Shown here piece after piece: positions 26,679-34,602 of a stretch of 64,000 nucleotides of DNA. The notes below the pieces were generated by a model. It saw only the letters and a list, made by a program, of their open reading frames with translations. It searched no databases and had not been told where the DNA came from. The stretch's first letter is position 1; every line of letters begins with the position of its first letter. A program made the translations under genes and the position numbers. The DNA comes from Parapedobacter defluvii. Lineage in GTDB: Bacteria > Bacteroidota > Bacteroidia > Sphingobacteriales > Sphingobacteriaceae. The DNA lies in NCBI RefSeq assembly GCF_014642075.1, contig NZ_BMIK01000007.1:62001-126000 (forward strand). Reading direction: 5' to 3'.

Positions 26679-27222
26679 GGGTAGTGAATCCGTATTTCTC
26701 CAGCAATGCTTTATACTCCGGCGTTTGCCTTCTGTTTAATGATTCGTTTTTTACAATTTCCTGTAAACGCATCACACCGTCAAGAATTGCCTCCGGCCTC
26801 GGAGGGCACCCGGGCACATATACATCCACCGGAATAATTTCATCAATTCCCTGTAACACGGAATAGGTATCAAATATCCCCCCACTGGATGCACAGGCTC
26901 CGACAGCAATTACCCACCTAGGTTCTGCCATCTGTGAATAGACCTGCCGGAGTACCGGTCCCATCTTCTTGGCAATGGTACCCATCACCATGAGCATATC
27001 GGCCTGCCGGGGTGAGAAACTATTACGCTCCATCCCGAAACGGCCAGCATCGTATGTTGCAGCCATGGTAGCCATAAACTCAATGCCGCAGCAGGAAGTC
27101 GCAAATGGTAACGGCCACAACGAGTTGGCTCGTGCCAAACCGATTGCCTTATCCAATGATGTCGCAAAAAAACCGGACCCTTGAATCCCCGGGGGAGCTT
27201 CCGCTAATTTTATATCACTCAT
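26671..27222 (-). CDS. nuoB: NADH-quinone oxidoreductase subunit B
   Basis: Subunit carrying cluster N2, the final electron donor to quinone, 183 aa. Ligands are the tandem Cys in TSCCGIEFMA, one Cys in VGACASSGG and one in YVPGCPPRPEA. A 122-bp gap separates it from nuoA, unusually long for this operon, and holds a terminator-like hairpin. Confidence 0.96.
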   Translation of the reverse strand: MSDIKLAEAPPGIQGSGFFATSLDKAIGLARANSLWPLPFATSCCGIEFMATMAATYDAGRFGMERNSFSPRQADMLMVMGTIAKKMGPVLRQVYSQMAEPRWVIAVGACASSGGIFDTYSVLQGIDEIIPVDVYVPGCPPRPEAILDGVMRLQEIVKNESLNRRQTPEYKALLEKYGFTTHG

Positions 27223-27241
27223 TACTAACCCCTTACCTATC

Positions 27242-27274
27242 TAAAAACAAAAACCCATCAGTTACAAACTGATG
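27242..27274 (-). terminator. Terminator-like hairpin between nuoA and nuoB
   Basis: On the minus strand a 7-bp stem CATCAGT / ACTGATG with a 5-nt loop is followed by GGTTTTTGTTTTT. It lies after nuoA and before nuoB in the direction of transcription, so it may attenuate or partly uncouple the operon. Confidence 0.65.
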
Positions 27275-27344
27275 AGTGCAAATCTACAATATATTGCCCT
27301 TTAATCCGGCTATTTATATTATTTAGAAACGTTCTAACAAATAG

Positions 27345-27722
27345 CTATTCCCAATCTAATGCCCTTTTTTTGATGACATAAATAAAGCCCAAAAGCAGTA
27401 AAGCCATAAATACAAACATTTCGATCAGTCCTGATAAACCGAACTCCCGGAAGTTAACCGCCCAGGGGTACATAAAAATGACTTCGATGTCAAAAATCAC
27501 AAACAATATGGCAACAATAAAGTATTTGATGGAGAAAGGTTGCCTGGCATTCCCGATAACTTCCACCCCCGACTCGAACGACCCCAGTTTGGTGGCCGTC
27601 TTTACTTTGGGGCCGATGAAATGGGTCAACAAAATCACACCCACCGAAAATAATGTGGCTACACCAAATTGAATAAGAATGGGTAAATAATCCGCAGGTG
27701 TGCTCAATACTTCTGATTCCAT
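27345..27722 (-). CDS. nuoA: NADH-quinone oxidoreductase subunit A
   Basis: First gene of the complex I operon; a membrane subunit with three helices, 125 aa from the ATG at 27722. It has the loop KLGSFESGVE (FESG as in E. coli NuoA) and the following IKYFIVAILFVIFDIEVIFMYPW helix region with conserved acidic residues. A TTG at 27746 and an ATG at 27728 are also in frame. The -7 element at 27744-27751 excludes the TTG. The position ahead of nuoB is standard, but an internal terminator-like hairpin follows. Confidence 0.94.
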   Translation of the reverse strand: MESEVLSTPADYLPILIQFGVATLFSVGVILLTHFIGPKVKTATKLGSFESGVEVIGNARQPFSIKYFIVAILFVIFDIEVIFMYPWAVNFREFGLSGLIEMFVFMALLLLGFIYVIKKRALDWE

Positions 27723-27743
27723 ATGCATAATCCTAAGATGCGC

Positions 27744-27751
27744 CAAAGCTA
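27744..27751 (-). promoter_or_regulatory. -7 promoter element of the nuo operon
   Basis: Minus strand TAGCTTTG, a full match to TAnnTTTG, about 22 nt before the nuoA ATG. The -33 region falls inside the upstream gene's terminator stem and has no clear TTG. Confidence 0.6.
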
Positions 27752-27783
27752 AAAAATAAAGCGCTAATTCTAAAATTAGCGCT
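27751..27783 (-). terminator. Terminator of the Ton/TPR operon
   Basis: Perfect 10-bp stem AGCGCTAATT / AATTAGCGCT with a 4-nt loop (27760-27783). On the minus strand it is followed by TTTATTTTTT. It lies 30 nt after the TPR gene and immediately before the nuoA promoter. Confidence 0.85.
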
Positions 27784-27812
27784 CTATTGAATCTATAAAA
27801 ACAGAAGTTTTT

Positions 27813-29552
27813 CTACTGACCGGAAGCTGCACCTGTCGACGCTGCAGACTCTTGTTCCAAATACTGCAAGGTTTGTTTCGCCCAGGTATTTCCAGGATCA
27901 AGCTTCAGAACCTCGCCGATCAAATCCCGGCCCTTTTGGTACTCGCCGCGCTTTACACTAACTACAGCAATTGTGCTGTACGCATCAATAAGTTTGCTCT
28001 TATTTTTCTGGATTTCAGCATCCCCTTTTTCTTTGACCATTTCAATATATTTCAGAAAATAAGGTTCAGCCAGGCCCTTCGGATTTTCGGTATCATCCAA
28101 CAAATTATTTACGTTCGCACGGAACAAATAAGCATCCTGTGTAGTAGGCGCCTGTTCAATTACCACACCGAAGGCTGTATCAGCTTTATGCAACAGGGCG
28201 GTTTCTGCCTCTCCCCGTTGGGCTACCGGTTTGGTAGCTACGGCATAGTAAGCGGAATACCCCAAATAGAAGTTGTCGTAAATGAAATTCCTGGAAGTAG
28301 GCGTGGAAGCGGCAATTTCAAATACTTTGGAAGCATCCAGAAATTTCTTAGCCGTAAACAGCTCTTTACCCACATCGTTCAAATCGTTAGCAACAGACGA
28401 GTCGGCAGCTACCGCCTTCTTCAGCTGATTAATCCCTTCACTAAACAGGACTTCGTCAGTTGGGTCGCTTTGGGTAGCCAATTTGATGTCCGCCAATCCC
28501 AAATGCAAATAGTCGAGCTGAATGATCCGCTCAGCTTCAATCCGCGTAAACAGTTTATCTAAGGCATCTTTACTTTCCTGATACTGTTTATTTTCATAGG
28601 CTGAATACCCGAGGTAACGCAATACTTTCGGATTCACATCTTCCAACTGCGCCAACTCCGCTGCTTGTACTTGCAGCTCTTCGTAGTCCTTCACATATAC
28701 CAAGAAGTCAGCATAACGAATCCGGGATTCTACCGTATAATCGGTCTTATCCATGTATTGCTTGTAGTAGTTCACGCCTTCACGGTTGCGCGCATTGTAA
28801 GCCACCGTATCGGTCGCTGTCAATGCCCAAGCACGATAGGTCTCTGCCAACTCGCGGTAAGTCGGTGCATAGTCCGGCACATCTGCTGCAATCTGCTTTA
28901 AGCCATCAATTGCCTCTTGCCAAGCATACGACCCACGGGTGATGACCTGCATCTGAACCCGGGCACGTGTCAATGTATTGTCCAACACCGATGCATCCCG
29001 GTAGTTTTTGTAGGCCATACTGTTATTTTTCAACCCGAAATACGCATCGCCCAATGCCAACGGAATCAACGGATCCTTGAGATTTTTAGCCTTTGCCTGA
29101 TCCAGATACTCCACTGCTTTTTGGTAATCCGGATTCGGCGCATCGATATAAGCACGTCCGATGTGATACAGTTCCAAATAGTCCTTACGCTTGAGCTTTC
29201 CGGTCGCTTCTGCAAATTTAGTAGCAGCAGCGGCGGCGTCTTCTTTATACAGATCTATGATCCCTTTTCCCACCGTGTTCAGGTTTCCTTTCGGGTCTGC
29301 TGCAATCCCCTGATCAAAAACGGCTAAGGCTGAATCCAAGTGCTCATTATGTATGTATACAAGCCCTAAATAAAAATAATTCTCTCCATCTTTCGGCTTG
29401 TTCTTCACAAGCGTTTCCAACATTCCTTTCGCCTGGGCAAACTGTTCTGCATCAATTGCCTTCTTCGCATCGTCCAAACTCTGCGCACGTACCCCGGTAA
29501 CCACAAAAGCAAGGGATATACCCCATATCATTGCTTTTTTCATCATGTTCAT
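27813..29552 (-). CDS. Exported tetratricopeptide-repeat protein
   Basis: Periplasmic TPR scaffold, 579 aa, with a signal peptide ending near VRAQ (residue 24). Degenerate TPR units run along most of the protein, for example GENYFYLGLVYIHNEHLDSA, AVEYLDQAKAKN and YQKGRDLIGEVLKLDPGN at the C-terminus. There is no enzymatic domain. It is the last gene of a seven-gene operon that starts with exbB, 23 nt after the PstS-like lipoprotein gene. The context suggests a protein-protein platform linked to the Ton system; this is inference. Confidence 0.85.
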   Translation of the reverse strand: MNMMKKAMIWGISLAFVVTGVRAQSLDDAKKAIDAEQFAQAKGMLETLVKNKPKDGENYFYLGLVYIHNEHLDSALAVFDQGIAADPKGNLNTVGKGIIDLYKEDAAAAATKFAEATGKLKRKDYLELYHIGRAYIDAPNPDYQKAVEYLDQAKAKNLKDPLIPLALGDAYFGLKNNSMAYKNYRDASVLDNTLTRARVQMQVITRGSYAWQEAIDGLKQIAADVPDYAPTYRELAETYRAWALTATDTVAYNARNREGVNYYKQYMDKTDYTVESRIRYADFLVYVKDYEELQVQAAELAQLEDVNPKVLRYLGYSAYENKQYQESKDALDKLFTRIEAERIIQLDYLHLGLADIKLATQSDPTDEVLFSEGINQLKKAVAADSSVANDLNDVGKELFTAKKFLDASKVFEIAASTPTSRNFIYDNFYLGYSAYYAVATKPVAQRGEAETALLHKADTAFGVVIEQAPTTQDAYLFRANVNNLLDDTENPKGLAEPYFLKYIEMVKEKGDAEIQKNKSKLIDAYSTIAVVSVKRGEYQKGRDLIGEVLKLDPGNTWAKQTLQYLEQESAASTGAASGQ

Positions 29553-29575
29553 TCTATTTAGTTTAAACTTCTATT

Positions 29576-30487
29576 TTACTTCCTGATAATCAATTCTCTT
29601 GGCGGTATGCTATCCGGCAATAATCCGGCTTTCAAAATTACCCGCTGACCGGACTCCCCCGTCAGGTACGCTGCAAACCCCATGCCTAAACTCTTACGGG
29701 GTTCCGCGTTAATGATATAAACCGGCCGGGCCAACGCATATAGACTGTCTGCTAAATTAGATTGTGAAGGTTTATAATATCCTCCACCCGCCGGCTCACC
29801 CTCACGTCCTTTCACGCCCAATACCTTTATCCCCTCTACGTACTTCTTTATGCCATTATCGGGCCTTACAATCCAACTGACGCCGACCACACCGATTGAC
29901 TGGGGTGTCTCATACACATACTTCAGCACATCAAGGTTCGACTTCAATGCATATACACCGTTCGCTGGCAACGAATCCACTCCCGCTAACTCCTTCAACA
30001 ATCTCACCGTGCTAGAGTTCGGATTATCAAATACCAACTGATTCAGCGAACCGGTCGATTTTTCACCTCGCATGATTTTTACCAAGTGATCCAACGTGAT
30101 TACCGAATCAGAAACCTGCTTATTGACAATAACAGCTACCGCATCTGTTGCAAACTTGTACACCCGGGGTGTAAACTTACGCGCTTTAAAGAACTGGTTT
30201 TCCTGTTCGGTCAATTGCCTCGTCAATACCGCCACCTCTACTTCCTTATTCAGCAGTTTGCGGATGATCTGGTTCTCCTGAGCGCTCGTTAATTCCACAT
30301 TTGTGCGGTCATACAAATGCTCAAATACCGCTACTTGTTCCTCCATGACCGGAAGCAGTGTCTCGTCCGCTACCACCTCCACTTTACCACTAACAATGGT
30401 CTGAGCCCGCTTTGTTTCGGCGTTATTACAGGACCAAAAAGCAACTATCCCAAAGAAAACGAGCCGTAATAATACTAATTTTTTCAC
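29576..30487 (-). CDS. PstS-like substrate-binding lipoprotein
   Basis: Lipoprotein of 303 aa with a signal peptide and lipobox ending FWSC (Cys20). The mature part resembles the PBP-like (PstS) fold: KVEVVADETLLPVMEE, NVELTSAQENQIIRKLLNKE, VAVLTRQLTEQE and DAVAVIVNK are typical strand and loop elements. In phosphate-binding homologues the corresponding loops bind phosphate, but I cannot confirm the ligand residues here. It is not next to pstCAB; it lies in the exbB-exbD-exbD-tonB operon. A role in phosphate uptake is therefore doubtful, and a sensor or Ton accessory function is possible. Confidence 0.78.
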   Translation of the reverse strand: MKKLVLLRLVFFGIVAFWSCNNAETKRAQTIVSGKVEVVADETLLPVMEEQVAVFEHLYDRTNVELTSAQENQIIRKLLNKEVEVAVLTRQLTEQENQFFKARKFTPRVYKFATDAVAVIVNKQVSDSVITLDHLVKIMRGEKSTGSLNQLVFDNPNSSTVRLLKELAGVDSLPANGVYALKSNLDVLKYVYETPQSIGVVGVSWIVRPDNGIKKYVEGIKVLGVKGREGEPAGGGYYKPSQSNLADSLYALARPVYIINAEPRKSLGMGFAAYLTGESGQRVILKAGLLPDSIPPRELIIRK

Positions 30488-30539
30488 GGTTATGAAAAAA
30501 TAACCAATTTTTTACAAAATCTCAACCCCACTATTTGCA

Positions 30540-30773
30540 CTACCGATTTTGCCAAAGTCGCACAAATCGAAAAAAAGAGTAAACAACCAGTAGGACTCCA
30601 AACAATGTCCGCAGGGTCCTATCCAACTGAAGCGGAAAATCCTTCCAAAAAATAATTGCCATTCCCAACGCAAAATAAAAGCCGAACATAAATAGTCCCA
30701 AAACAGACAGAAACCGCTTGGTGGGCGATTTCTGTCTGCCATTTGTGTTTTGTTGATGCGGTTGCGATGCCAA
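30540..30773 (-). CDS. Small two-helix membrane protein in the Ton operon
   Basis: 77-aa protein with a basic, polar N-terminus (about 1-20) and two membrane helices, FLSVLGLFMFGFYFALGMAI and LRTLFGVLLVVYSFFRFV. It sits 7 nt after tonB and 52 nt before the PstS-like gene, on the same strand. I do not recognise a named family, though similar small proteins occur in Bacteroidota Ton operons as I recall. The clean helix pattern and operon position support a real gene. Confidence 0.72.
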   Translation of the reverse strand: MASQPHQQNTNGRQKSPTKRFLSVLGLFMFGFYFALGMAIIFWKDFPLQLDRTLRTLFGVLLVVYSFFRFVRLWQNR

Positions 30774-30780
30774 GCTTTAC

Positions 30781-31614
30781 CTATTGTTGAAGGTTAAGCC
30801 GGATGGGCAACGTATAAGCTACCCGAACCGGACGACCGTTCTGAATACCCGGACTCCACTTTGCTGCTTTGGAAAGAAGCTTTACCGCTGCGTCTCCCGT
30901 ACCGTATTTCAAGTCTCTAACAACCTTTATATCAGTCAGACTTCCATCTCGCTCCACAACGAAAGACACCTGCACCTGACCATTCACACCAGCCTCAATG
31001 GCAGCCTGTGGATAATCATAATTTTTGGCAATCCATTCCATGAACGACTTCATTCCTCCCGGTGGTTCCGGATTGATTTCAACGGATTGGAAGATCTGGT
31101 CACTTGATGTTTCCGTTACTTCCGCGTCTATTTCGCCTTCACCTACCGGCAAATCAATCCGGATTTCCGCATTCGGATCCCCTTCAATGGTTTTTGATCC
31201 CGGATCTGCCAATTTAAGTTGCTCAACCGTGGGAGGTTCCTCATCCTGTACCTGTTCTGCGGGGACCACCTTCGGCTCGGGCATACGCACCTGGTCCACC
31301 CGGGGGGGAGGAGGTTCTACGGGTGGGGGGGGAGGAGGTTCCTCTTCATTTACGGGTGGCGGCTCTGAGAGCACCACCTCGGTCTCAATAATTTGCTCGG
31401 TCGGCTCATTACTACCCAAATCTACTCCAATCCACCGTGCAATCGCAGGTGATAATAAAAGCAGCACAAAAGCAATGGATGCCGAAAACAACCCGATGGT
31501 AGTAGCTCTGGGCGACAACTTACGGAGCTCATATGCACCATAAGCCTTGTTTCGACCGTCAAATACCACATCGAGCCATTCTTTCCTAAAAATATCCAAT
31601 TTTGAACCTATCAT
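30781..31614 (-). CDS. tonB: Energy transducer TonB
   Basis: Links the inner-membrane proton motor to outer-membrane receptors. 277 aa: a cytoplasmic N-terminus (about 1-38, with GRNKAYGAYELRKL, common in Bacteroidota TonB), one membrane helix at about 39-62, a proline-rich periplasmic span with EEPPPPPPVEPPPP, and a TonB C-terminal domain (about 190-277) with YPQAAIEAGVNGQVQVSFVV. It follows two exbD genes and exbB, so a whole motor is encoded together. Likely clients include SusC-type receptors such as the one at the right edge. Confidence 0.93.
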   Translation of the reverse strand: MIGSKLDIFRKEWLDVVFDGRNKAYGAYELRKLSPRATTIGLFSASIAFVLLLLSPAIARWIGVDLGSNEPTEQIIETEVVLSEPPPVNEEEPPPPPPVEPPPPRVDQVRMPEPKVVPAEQVQDEEPPTVEQLKLADPGSKTIEGDPNAEIRIDLPVGEGEIDAEVTETSSDQIFQSVEINPEPPGGMKSFMEWIAKNYDYPQAAIEAGVNGQVQVSFVVERDGSLTDIKVVRDLKYGTGDAAVKLLSKAAKWSPGIQNGRPVRVAYTLPIRLNLQQ

Positions 31615-31636
31615 AGCTATATTCTGTGGTTATTCA

Positions 31637-32149
31637 TCAATCGTTATACAAGTTGTCCCGCTTCAATACTTCAATTTCCGGATCGCTGATGGTACCGATC
31701 ATATAAATCGGTGCCTTGATGATATTCATTTCATCCAGTATATCCACCAAATTGCGGTGTGTCGATTTTTCACTGGGGCGTAGTACAATAATCAAGTCTT
31801 TCCCGGTCTGTTGCTTCACCTGCTCCATCTTTTTAATCAAGATGGGCCGGATCCCCTCTTTACCGTAATCGACAATTTCAGGCCCTTCGATAGGATTGCT
31901 GTAATCGCCATGATACCACTCGATCTTGTTGTTGCTGCCGAGCAGCAGCGTCAGGGTCCGGGTATCGGCTACCTCCAGCCTATCTTCCGGATCTTCTTCG
32001 TTCTTATCCGGCATCGCCACATCCATGGCATTCGGCTTGTTGATCGACGTGGTAAGCATGAAAAAGGTGATCAAGAGGAACGCCAAATCCACCATGGCCG
32101 TCAAGTCCACTCTTGGCTGCTGCTTACCGCCGGTATTTAATTCTGCCAT
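31637..32149 (-). CDS. exbD: ExbD-family motor subunit (second copy)
   Basis: Inner-membrane ExbD/TolR protein, 170 aa. A single N-terminal helix carries the proton-path aspartate in DLTAMVDLAFLLITFFMLTT. The periplasmic domain then has a variable insert and the conserved end YMIGTISDPEIEVLKRDNLY. It is the second of two adjacent exbD genes, 22 nt before tonB. Paired ExbD proteins are common in Bacteroidota Ton operons. Confidence 0.92.
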   Translation of the reverse strand: MAELNTGGKQQPRVDLTAMVDLAFLLITFFMLTTSINKPNAMDVAMPDKNEEDPEDRLEVADTRTLTLLLGSNNKIEWYHGDYSNPIEGPEIVDYGKEGIRPILIKKMEQVKQQTGKDLIIVLRPSEKSTHRNLVDILDEMNIIKAPIYMIGTISDPEIEVLKRDNLYND

Positions 32150-32182
32150 TTGTTATTTCCTTTATTGTTAGACCGTATTGCC

Positions 32183-32812
32183 TTACATTCCTTCTCCGGC
32201 ACGGAGACTGGTGATCAAGCTGAACTTGTTCACCTTTTGGCTTTGCAATACATCGATTACCTTTTTGATTTCAGGGTATTTCTCTTCGGCATCCCCTTTA
32301 ATCGAAACCCTCATCTCGGTGTTTTTTAACTCCTTGGTTGCTACACGCGCTGAATAAATCCAATGGAACAGCTCATTGCTTAACGCATCGGTCGAGTCAA
32401 CCGGGATTCCCGGTTGGAGCCCGGGCTTCACGCGGTCATTTGGCCCCATGTTAATCAATTGCTTTAAGTTACCTATCGGTACACCGAAAGTTTCCATCGT
32501 AGAAAACTTAGCCTTCTCTTCCGGTGTAAACGGTATGGAATATTTTTCAGACATGAGTTCAAGCATCCGGCTCCGTGCGTTCCGATTGACTACGCCAAAA
32601 AAGACTTTACCTCCGTCACCAACCGTTATCAGTCCTAAATCGTCATCCGGCACTTTTACCTGCGTAACCGATGCCGGTGTATCCACCGGCAATGGCTCAG
32701 GTTCCCGGGCCGTGGCTGTCAATATAAAAAACGTGAGCAGTAGAAAAGACACATCGCACATGGCGGTCATGTCTATTGTCGTACTTGCTCTCTTTACTTT
32801 AACCCTTGGCAT
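32183..32812 (-). CDS. exbD: ExbD-family motor subunit (first copy)
   Basis: ExbD/TolR protein of 209 aa, longer than the second copy. The helix DMTAMCDVSFLLLTFFILTA holds the conserved Asp. The periplasmic part has an extended central insert (about 75-155) before the closing YPEIKKVIDVLQSQKVNKFSLIT segment. It lies 33 nt upstream of the other exbD and 71 nt after exbB. The two copies probably form a heterodimer inside the ExbB pentamer; that is inference. Confidence 0.92.
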   Translation of the reverse strand: MPRVKVKRASTTIDMTAMCDVSFLLLTFFILTATAREPEPLPVDTPASVTQVKVPDDDLGLITVGDGGKVFFGVVNRNARSRMLELMSEKYSIPFTPEEKAKFSTMETFGVPIGNLKQLINMGPNDRVKPGLQPGIPVDSTDALSNELFHWIYSARVATKELKNTEMRVSIKGDAEEKYPEIKKVIDVLQSQKVNKFSLITSLRAGEGM

Positions 32813-32883
32813 ATGTGTTTCGTTTTATCTTTACTTATAGATGCATCATCCACCGGCTTTCCATAAATTGCCGGAAATTATTT

Positions 32884-33714
32884 CTATTTATGCGAAGCCG
32901 CATACGTTTGGACGATGGAGAACCCAGCCTCATCTATTGAGTAGGTTAACGTGTCAATCTTGGAAGTAAAGATGTTATAGAATACAATTGCGATAGCAGA
33001 CGTAGCAATACCCGTTGCTGTGTTAATCAACGCTTCGGAGATACCGTTTGCCAATTGTGCTGAATCAGGCGCACCACCGGTGGCAAGTGCCGAGAAGGCC
33101 TTGATCATCCCGGTTACCGTACCCAATAGACCCGTCAACGTACCGATGGACACCAAGGTAGCCATAATCGTCAGGTTTTTCTCGAGCATCGGCATTTCCA
33201 ATGCAGTAGCTTCCTCAATTTCCTTCTGAATAGCTACGGTAGCCTGCTCCGTGTCGAGCGCCGGATTTGCTGACACATCTTTGTATTTCAACAAACCTGC
33301 TTTGATTACGTTCGCTACCGAACCCTGTTGTTTGTCACATTCCGAGATGGCCGAATCAATGTTACCGCCTCCGATAAGCGACTGGATTTTCCGCACGAAA
33401 TTACCCACGTTACCTTTTCCGGAAGCCCGGCTGATTACGATAAAGCGCTCAATTGCAAAAACCCATACCATCAAGAACAACCCCAACAACACAGGAACCA
33501 CATATCCTGCGTGGTAAACCATTCCTAAGTAATTGCCTTCTACCGGACGATTTTCAGGATTCCCGTCAACGAAGTTATTCGGATCACCCATAATATATCT
33601 CCATACCAATGCTCCGATAATGAAACAAATGATAATTGCCAGACTTGCAAAAACATTGGATGTTGAATTGCTCTTCTCCTTTTTAATTGTGCTTGTTTTT
33701 GGTGCGTTTGCCAT
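32884..33714 (-). CDS. exbB: ExbB/TolQ/MotA-family proton channel
   Basis: Pore-forming motor subunit of the Ton system, 276 aa. A membrane helix at about 25-45 and another at about 75-95 precede a cytoplasmic domain. Two further helices follow, with the family core LTIMATLVSIGTLTGLLGTV and NTATGIATSAIAIVFYN. It is the first gene of the operon and has a good promoter. The TolQ alternative is less likely because tonB and no tolB or pal follows. Confidence 0.93.
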   Translation of the reverse strand: MANAPKTSTIKKEKSNSTSNVFASLAIIICFIIGALVWRYIMGDPNNFVDGNPENRPVEGNYLGMVYHAGYVVPVLLGLFLMVWVFAIERFIVISRASGKGNVGNFVRKIQSLIGGGNIDSAISECDKQQGSVANVIKAGLLKYKDVSANPALDTEQATVAIQKEIEEATALEMPMLEKNLTIMATLVSIGTLTGLLGTVTGMIKAFSALATGGAPDSAQLANGISEALINTATGIATSAIAIVFYNIFTSKIDTLTYSIDEAGFSIVQTYAASHK

Positions 33715-33785
33715 CTTCTTGAATTTTTAGATTTTAATGTTGTTAATTATGATTTTTAAGTAATTTGTACAATTTAATCAGTCGC

Positions 33786-33803
33786 TAGCCACCATAATGG
33801 CTA
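33786..33803. repeat. Inverted repeat at the exbB transcription start
   Basis: TAGCCA and TGGCTA separated by 6 nt. It starts 3 nt after the -7 element, so it would be an operator at the start site or a hairpin at the 5' end of the mRNA. Confidence 0.5.
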
Positions 33804-33806
33804 AAG

Positions 33807-33836
33807 CAAATATAGTGTTTTAAAGTAAAAACAAAA
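33807..33836 (-). promoter_or_regulatory. Promoter of the exbB-tonB-TPR operon
   Basis: Minus strand: -33 TTTTG (33836-33832), a 17-nt spacer and -7 TATATTTG (33814-33807). This gives a 5' leader of about 85 nt. Confidence 0.7.
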
Positions 33837-34114
33837 TGTCCCCGCCAATAATTGTTTAGTAAACTCTCTTTAAGCTTAAGGGATGCGCAGCAGCAGCATC
33901 AGCACACCCTAACATTCAATGCTCTTGTATTCACAAAGCAATTTCTGCACAATGAAAACTATTTTTTTTTGTAATTGCAAATTAAACATTCAAAATAAAT
34001 AGGTTTTAGCAGCGCATAAATGGCAATCCTACATTTATTGATCTACCCAACCATCACCTTAATCTTCAATAAAGAACTAATTGTCAACAATTTAATCAGA
34101 AATATTGTCTTCTA

Positions 34115-34456
34115 TTATCCACCGGCAAGTTTTACCCGGTATCCTTCATCACTGAGTAATTGCAGGATACGCTGCCTGAAATCCCCCTGAACAATAATCT
34201 CTCCGTCCTTCGTGCTGCCGCCAACGCCACATTTTTGTTTCAATTTTTTTCCCAAGGCTTCCAAATCGTCCGAAGTACCTACAAAGCCCGTCACCAATGT
34301 GACCGTTTTCCCCCCACGCATCTTCCGGTCCAACATCACCCGCAGTTGCTGTTTATGATTGGGTAGCGTCTCGGTCTCATCGCTATCCGCCTCCTGATAG
34401 GCAAAGGTTTCATCCGTAGAATATACGATACCGCTATACCGCTGTTTCTTTTTCAT
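34115..34456 (-). CDS. SUI1/YciH family translation initiation factor
   Basis: Bacterial eIF1-like protein of 113 aa. The SUI1 domain covers the C-terminal 75 residues, with RKMRGGKTVTLVTGF, LGKKLKQKCGVGGSTKDGE and IIVQGDFRQRIL all matching YciH. In eukaryotes and archaea the family ensures accurate start-codon choice. In bacteria it is non-essential and its role is unclear. It is probably cytoplasmic and ribosome-associated. The gene lies downstream of a lipid kinase gene, separated by a palindromic gap. Confidence 0.92.
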   Translation of the reverse strand: MKKKQRYSGIVYSTDETFAYQEADSDETETLPNHKQQLRVMLDRKMRGGKTVTLVTGFVGTSDDLEALGKKLKQKCGVGGSTKDGEIIVQGDFRQRILQLLSDEGYRVKLAGG

Positions 34457-34482
34457 CGACTATTTTTTTCTCTATCGGCGAT

Positions 34483-34543
34483 GAAGCTTGCATGAGCTAA
34501 TCTAATATGCCTTTTTTTCTGAGCGGCCGCTCATGCAGGTTTC
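34483..34543. repeat. Compound palindrome between lipid kinase and SUI1 genes
   Basis: A 9-bp perfect inverted repeat TGCATGAGC / GCTCATGCA (34489-34497 and 34529-34537) extends to 15 bp with three mismatches. Inside its right half lies a second perfect palindrome TGAGCGGCCGCTCA (34520-34533 region). The two folds exclude each other. Confidence 0.6.
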
Positions 34544-34602
34544 ATATCTTTTACTAAACGGTGATTTTATCAATAAATTGTTTTAATGAAGCAATAAGTA
34601 CC

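Larger units (their letters stand above)
33715..34114. other. 400-bp gap between SUI1 and exbB genes
   Basis: AT-rich and non-coding. It holds the exbB promoter and its 5' hairpin, and near the SUI1 stop a small AATTGT-CA-ACAATT repeat (34079-34092). A GATGC/GCATC pair around a CAG-rich run (about 33884-33902) and a T-run near 33961 are the only other structure. I see no gene in it. Confidence 0.6.

Noticed and set aside
27345-27746. TTG start for nuoA at 27746
   Set aside because: It lies within the -7 element; the ATG at 27722 fits the family length and the expected leader.
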